From assembly GCA_030348385.1 (NCBI GenBank), contig JAUCFP010000006.1, positions 124,001-188,000 on the forward strand: 64,000 nt of DNA, given 5' to 3'. The notes beneath the pieces are model-generated. The model had not been told where the DNA came from. It did not search any database and saw nothing but the letters and a program-made list of their open reading frames with translations. Numbering within the stretch: the first letter of the stretch is position 1; each line of letters opens with the position of its first letter. A program made the translations under genes and the position numbers. This stretch comes from Cytobacillus sp. NJ13. Its GTDB lineage: Bacteria; Bacillota; Bacilli; Bacillales; Cytobacillaceae. Below, piece by piece: positions 61,295 to 64,000 of this stretch.

Positions 61295-62605
61295 CTAGGC
61301 CAATAGGGGCTTGCTTTTAAAAACCTCCAGATAATGCAGCTGGTGTCCATCTTTTTCGTGGACCTTGAATGTGAATCCATCAGCTTCAATCTCTGTTCCT
61401 ATCTCTGCTTCCATATGCTGTGTCAGGAACCAGCCGCCGATTGTATCAACGTCTTCATGCTCAAAATCTGTGCCTAGCAGATTATTGACATCGTCTATAA
61501 GAAGCTTGGAATCCAAAATATAGTGGTTATCGTTTAGCTTTCTAATTTCAGGAACTTCATCTTCATCAAATTCATCACGGATTTCTCCGACAATTTCTTC
61601 AAGAATGTCTTCGACAGTCACCAATCCGGAAGTTCCGCCATATTCATCCATTAAAATGGCAATATGGATGCGTTCTTTTTGCATTTTGACAAGCAGGTCA
61701 TGAATCGGAATGCTTTCAATTACATGGATAACCGGATTAATAAACGAGTCAAGCTCAAGATTCTCCGGGGTGATCCTGTTTGTAAGACTGGCCGTCAGAA
61801 ATTCTTTTACATTAATAAACCCTCGAATATTGTCTTTATCCCCATCTTCCACTGGATATCGTGTGTAATTCTCTGTCTGGATGGTTTGCATAATATCTTC
61901 TATTGTGTCATCAGAAGCAATCGTAATCATCTCAGTACGCGGAACCATGATTTCTTTTGCAATTCTTTCATCAAATTCAAAGATATTGTTCACGTACTTT
62001 AACTCATTTTTATTAATCTCACCGCTTTTATAACTCTCGGATAAAAGAATTCGCAGTTCTTCTTCGGAATGGGCGATTTCATGCTCGGAAGCCGGTTTTA
62101 AACCAAATATGCCAACCAGTACACGAGCAGATCCATTTAAGAACCAAATGAAAGGGAACATCAAACGGTAGAACCAAATAATCGGTGTTGCGAACGCCAT
62201 TGTAACTGCCTCAGCTTTTTGAATGGCAGCGGTTTTTGGTGCAAGTTCACCCACAACCACATGCAGAAAGGTGACTAAAGCAAAGGCAATGCCAAATGAT
62301 AAAATATGGGTAAGCGATTCGGCGATTTCAAATCTTGCAAATACCGGGTGCAATAACTTTTCAACAGTAGGCTCACCTAGCCAGCCCAAACCTAATGCGG
62401 TAATGGTAATCCCCAGCTGACAGGCTGATAAATACTCATCAAGGTGAGTGACGACTCTCTTAGCTGCAATAGCCCTTTTATTGCCCTCAGCAATCAGCTG
62501 ATCAATTCGGGAAACACGTACTTTTACAATCGCAAACTCAGTTGCTACGAAGAATGCGGTTAATGCTATTAATAATGCAATCAGTAATAAATTTATGGTT
62601 GTCAA
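61295..62605 (-). CDS. CNNM/CorC (hemolysin-like) family transporter
   Basis: A 436-residue membrane protein. The N-terminal DUF21 part has four helices ([45 protein letters not shown]). Two CBS domains follow (about 205-330; [12 protein letters not shown] and [24 protein letters not shown]), with a C-terminal CorC/HlyC domain. B. subtilis MpfA (YhdP) is the related Mg2+ exporter, so magnesium or other divalent-metal export is likely. The start is TTG 62605, and a perfect AGGAGGTG is 29 bases upstream with a hairpin in between. The next upstream gene is a MerR regulator. Confidence 0.9.
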   Translation of the reverse strand: MTTINLLLIALLIALTAFFVATEFAIVKVRVSRIDQLIAEGNKRAIAAKRVVTHLDEYLSACQLGITITALGLGWLGEPTVEKLLHPVFARFEIAESLTHILSFGIAFALVTFLHVVVGELAPKTAAIQKAEAVTMAFATPIIWFYRLMFPFIWFLNGSARVLVGIFGLKPASEHEIAHSEEELRILLSESYKSGEINKNELKYVNNIFEFDERIAKEIMVPRTEMITIASDDTIEDIMQTIQTENYTRYPVEDGDKDNIRGFINVKEFLTASLTNRITPENLELDSFINPVIHVIESIPIHDLLVKMQKERIHIAILMDEYGGTSGLVTVEDILEEIVGEIRDEFDEDEVPEIRKLNDNHYILDSKLLIDDVNNLLGTDFEHEDVDTIGGWFLTQHMEAEIGTEIEADGFTFKVHEKDGHQLHYLEVFKSKPLLA

Positions 62606-62642
62606 CGAGCAGTCTTACTTAAAAGTAAGACATACACCTCCT
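62606..62642 (-). promoter_or_regulatory. Hairpin between Shine-Dalgarno and start of the CNNM gene
   Basis: On the minus strand AGGAGGTG (62642-62635) is followed by GTCTTACT-TTTA-AGTAAGAC (62631-62612), a perfect 8-bp stem with a 4-base loop, then the TTG start. Without folding, the spacing is 29 bases; with the hairpin removed it is nine. This suggests that translation depends on the folded leader. Confidence 0.55.
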
Positions 62643-62742
62643 AAAATGGTAATGATCCTTATAAAGTTCACTACTTAAATTGTGCCCAAATAGATATCCA
62701 TAATGCTCCAAAAACCCAAAAAAACAGTTTTGGCACAGGATA

Positions 62743-63143
62743 TCAGTTGAGCAGTAAAAGCAATGTCTGAATTAATGATAAGCTTTCATGTGAAATATTC
62801 TTTTTGACATATTCGTATTTTTCGGGATCAGATTTTTTAAGCTGAGAAAGTGCTTTTGTCACATCTTCCTCCAGATCCTGAATTTTGAGCCTTAGTTCAA
62901 GAACATCTACCTCTTCAGAAAATCGGCTGATAACTTTTTTCTTTATTTCCTCCAGCGACAAACCATCCGCTTTACATTTTTCGATAAAAGCAATACGTTC
63001 GATGGCGGAATAATCATAATAGCGATAATTTGAAGGGGAACGTTCTGCTTTTAGCAGGCCAAGTGAAGTATAGTAATCAATCGTTCTCTTAGTAACCTTT
63101 GCTTTTTCAGCCAATTCACCTATTCTTAACTTCTCAGCCCCAT
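62743..63143 (-). pseudogene. MerR family regulator, frameshifted at its start
   Basis: The frame after 63129 reads LRIGELAEK, then VTKRTIDYYTSLGLLKAER, a MerR helix-turn-helix. ATG 63143 has GGAGGA six bases upstream but stops after five codons (MGLRS). Adding one G to the GGGG run after ATG would give MGAEKLRIGELAEK, the normal family start. The residual frame from TTG 63114 would lose the first helix. It lies upstream of the CNNM gene and may have regulated it. Confidence 0.7.
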
Positions 63144-63259
63144 GAGGATTCCTCCAAACTGTTACGTGATGGTTATGAATCTAATTATACTAAAAAATAA
63201 TAGAAAATCAATGAATTTGAATAAAGAAGCAAGCAGGGTGGAAGAGATATCCACAAAAA

Positions 63260-63287
63260 AATAACACCGGATAACCGGTGCTATTTT
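63260..63287. terminator. Terminator at the end of the symporter gene
   Basis: AATAACACCGG pairs with CCGGTGCTATT (one mismatch) around ATAA, followed by T residues. Confidence 0.75.
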
Positions 63288-63291
63288 GCAT

Positions 63292-64000
63292 TTAGGCTTT
63301 AACGGCCTCTTTCTTTGCTTCTGTTTCCGCTACAATCACTGCGCATGCAGCATCACCTGTAATGTTGACTGCTGTTCGGGTCATATCAAGCAGACGGTCA
63401 ATACCAATGATTAATGCGATACCTTCAACAGGAAGATTGACAGAGTTAAGGACCATTGCAAGCATAATCAAACCGACACCAGGCACACCAGCTGTACCAA
63501 CGCTTGCAAGAACGGCAGTAAGGACAACCGTGATTAGCTGTGTCAATGTTAAATCAACATTATATACCTGGGCAATGAAAATAGTTGCAACACCCTGCAT
63601 AATGGCTGTTCCATCCATATTAATGGTTGCACCGAGAGGCTGAACAAAGCTGCTGATTGATTCAGGAACTTTCAGATTTTTTTGGGCAGTATTCATGGAA
63701 ATCGGCAGTGTCGCATTACTGCTTGATGTACTGAAAGCAACACCCATGGCCGGCGCAAAGCCTTTAAAGAACCATAGGGGGTTTTTCTTTGCAAGTAAAG
63801 CAATAGAACCTCCATAGGTTAAGATTGCATGTATAAATAATGCAAGAAGAACTACGATCATATAAAGTCCCATAGCTTTAATGGCACTTAGACCCTGGCT
63901 GCCTACAGCAGAAACGATCAGGCCGAACGTTCCATAAGGAGCAAATTTCATAACCAGGTTAACAAGGTACATCATCATGTCATTGCCTTGTTCAATAAGG
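63292..64000 (-). CDS. Dicarboxylate/amino acid:cation symporter (DAACS family), partial
   Basis: The visible 236 codons are the C-terminal part of a sodium/proton-coupled symporter (GltP/GltT/DctA group). The re-entrant loop has AFSTSSSNATLPIS, the substrate site has NMDGTAIMQG, and the second loop has TAGVPGVG. The frame is open to the window edge, so the N-terminal half lies outside. The substrate is glutamate, aspartate or a dicarboxylate. Confidence 0.9.
   Translation of the reverse strand, partial: LIEQGNDMMMYLVNLVMKFAPYGTFGLIVSAVGSQGLSAIKAMGLYMIVVLLALFIHAILTYGGSIALLAKKNPLWFFKGFAPAMGVAFSTSSSNATLPISMNTAQKNLKVPESISSFVQPLGATINMDGTAIMQGVATIFIAQVYNVDLTLTQLITVVLTAVLASVGTAGVPGVGLIMLAMVLNSVNLPVEGIALIIGIDRLLDMTRTAVNITGDAACAVIVAETEAKKEAVKA

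Noticed and set aside
60961..61389. Minus-strand ORFs across the palindromic repeats
   Set aside because: They are repeat-driven frames with RRLRFSY-type repeats and no start signals.

Overview
The window looks like the chromosome of a low-GC, spore-forming Bacillaceae (a Bacillus or Cytobacillus type). This is an inference from AGGAGG-type ribosome sites, frequent TTG/GTG starts, tight hairpin terminators and B. subtilis-like genes (cysJI, a DegU paralog, MhqR, CorA, YitT, DUF3231). No rRNA, tRNA, CRISPR array, insertion sequence or prophage was seen. Most of it is housekeeping and accessory metabolism arranged in short operons of 1-4 genes.

Layout. 1-4 kb: nitroreductase end, acetyltransferases, CorA, and a molybdate permease whose ModA partner survives only as a C-terminal stub. 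3.7-9.4 kb: iron alcohol dehydrogenase divergent from a quinone/catechol detoxification locus (MhqR repressor, ring-cleaving dioxygenase, esterase, WrbA-like quinone reductase, pirin), with a perfect-arm palindrome in the regulatory gap. 9.4-14.4 kb: glycosyltransferase remnant, ZIP metal transporter with an operator-like repeat, YitT protein, Nudix hydrolase, a DUF3231 gene split by one in-frame stop, a P-loop kinase. 14.4-21.2 kb: molybdopterin oxidoreductase, orphan DegU-like regulator, AtxA/Mga-like regulator, then a Fur-box-preceded iron-sulfur nuclease-like protein and a reductase. 21.2-30.6 kb: aromatic exporter, YbaK deacylase, M20 peptidase, and the sulfite reductase pair cysJI with divergent LysR regulator, a 20-bp-phased repeat and a NERD protein. 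30.6-38 kb: aminotransferase, small detoxification and modification enzymes, several acetyltransferases and Nudix proteins. 38-52.9 kb: TrhO, LysE exporter, SWIM-SNF2 helicase with a small helix-hairpin-helix partner, TraB protein, ABC exporter, aminoglycoside adenylyltransferase-like gene, pentapeptide protein, second DNA clamp. 53-56.6 kb: response regulator, histidine kinase and ECF sigma factor in one operon. 56.6-60.3 kb: a decay zone with several broken genes, short repeats and a 12-G run. 60.3-64 kb: DedA protein, two copies of a palindromic intergenic element, CNNM/CorC transporter with a hairpin inside its ribosome-binding region, a frameshifted MerR regulator and a partial dicarboxylate/amino-acid symporter.

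Themes. Thiol, quinone and metal stress handling recurs (Mhq locus, cysJI, ZIP, CorA, CNNM, Fur box). Roughly eight genes are truncated, frameshifted or stopped. Some may be real decay, and single-base lesions in MerR, VOC and DUF1572 could also be sequencing errors. The most unusual items are the Fur-box/iron-sulfur nuclease-like gene, the CNNM mRNA with a hairpin between Shine-Dalgarno and start, the two-component/ECF triad with helically phased TTAAG boxes, the phased CGCAC repeats, and the nonsense-split DUF3231 gene.
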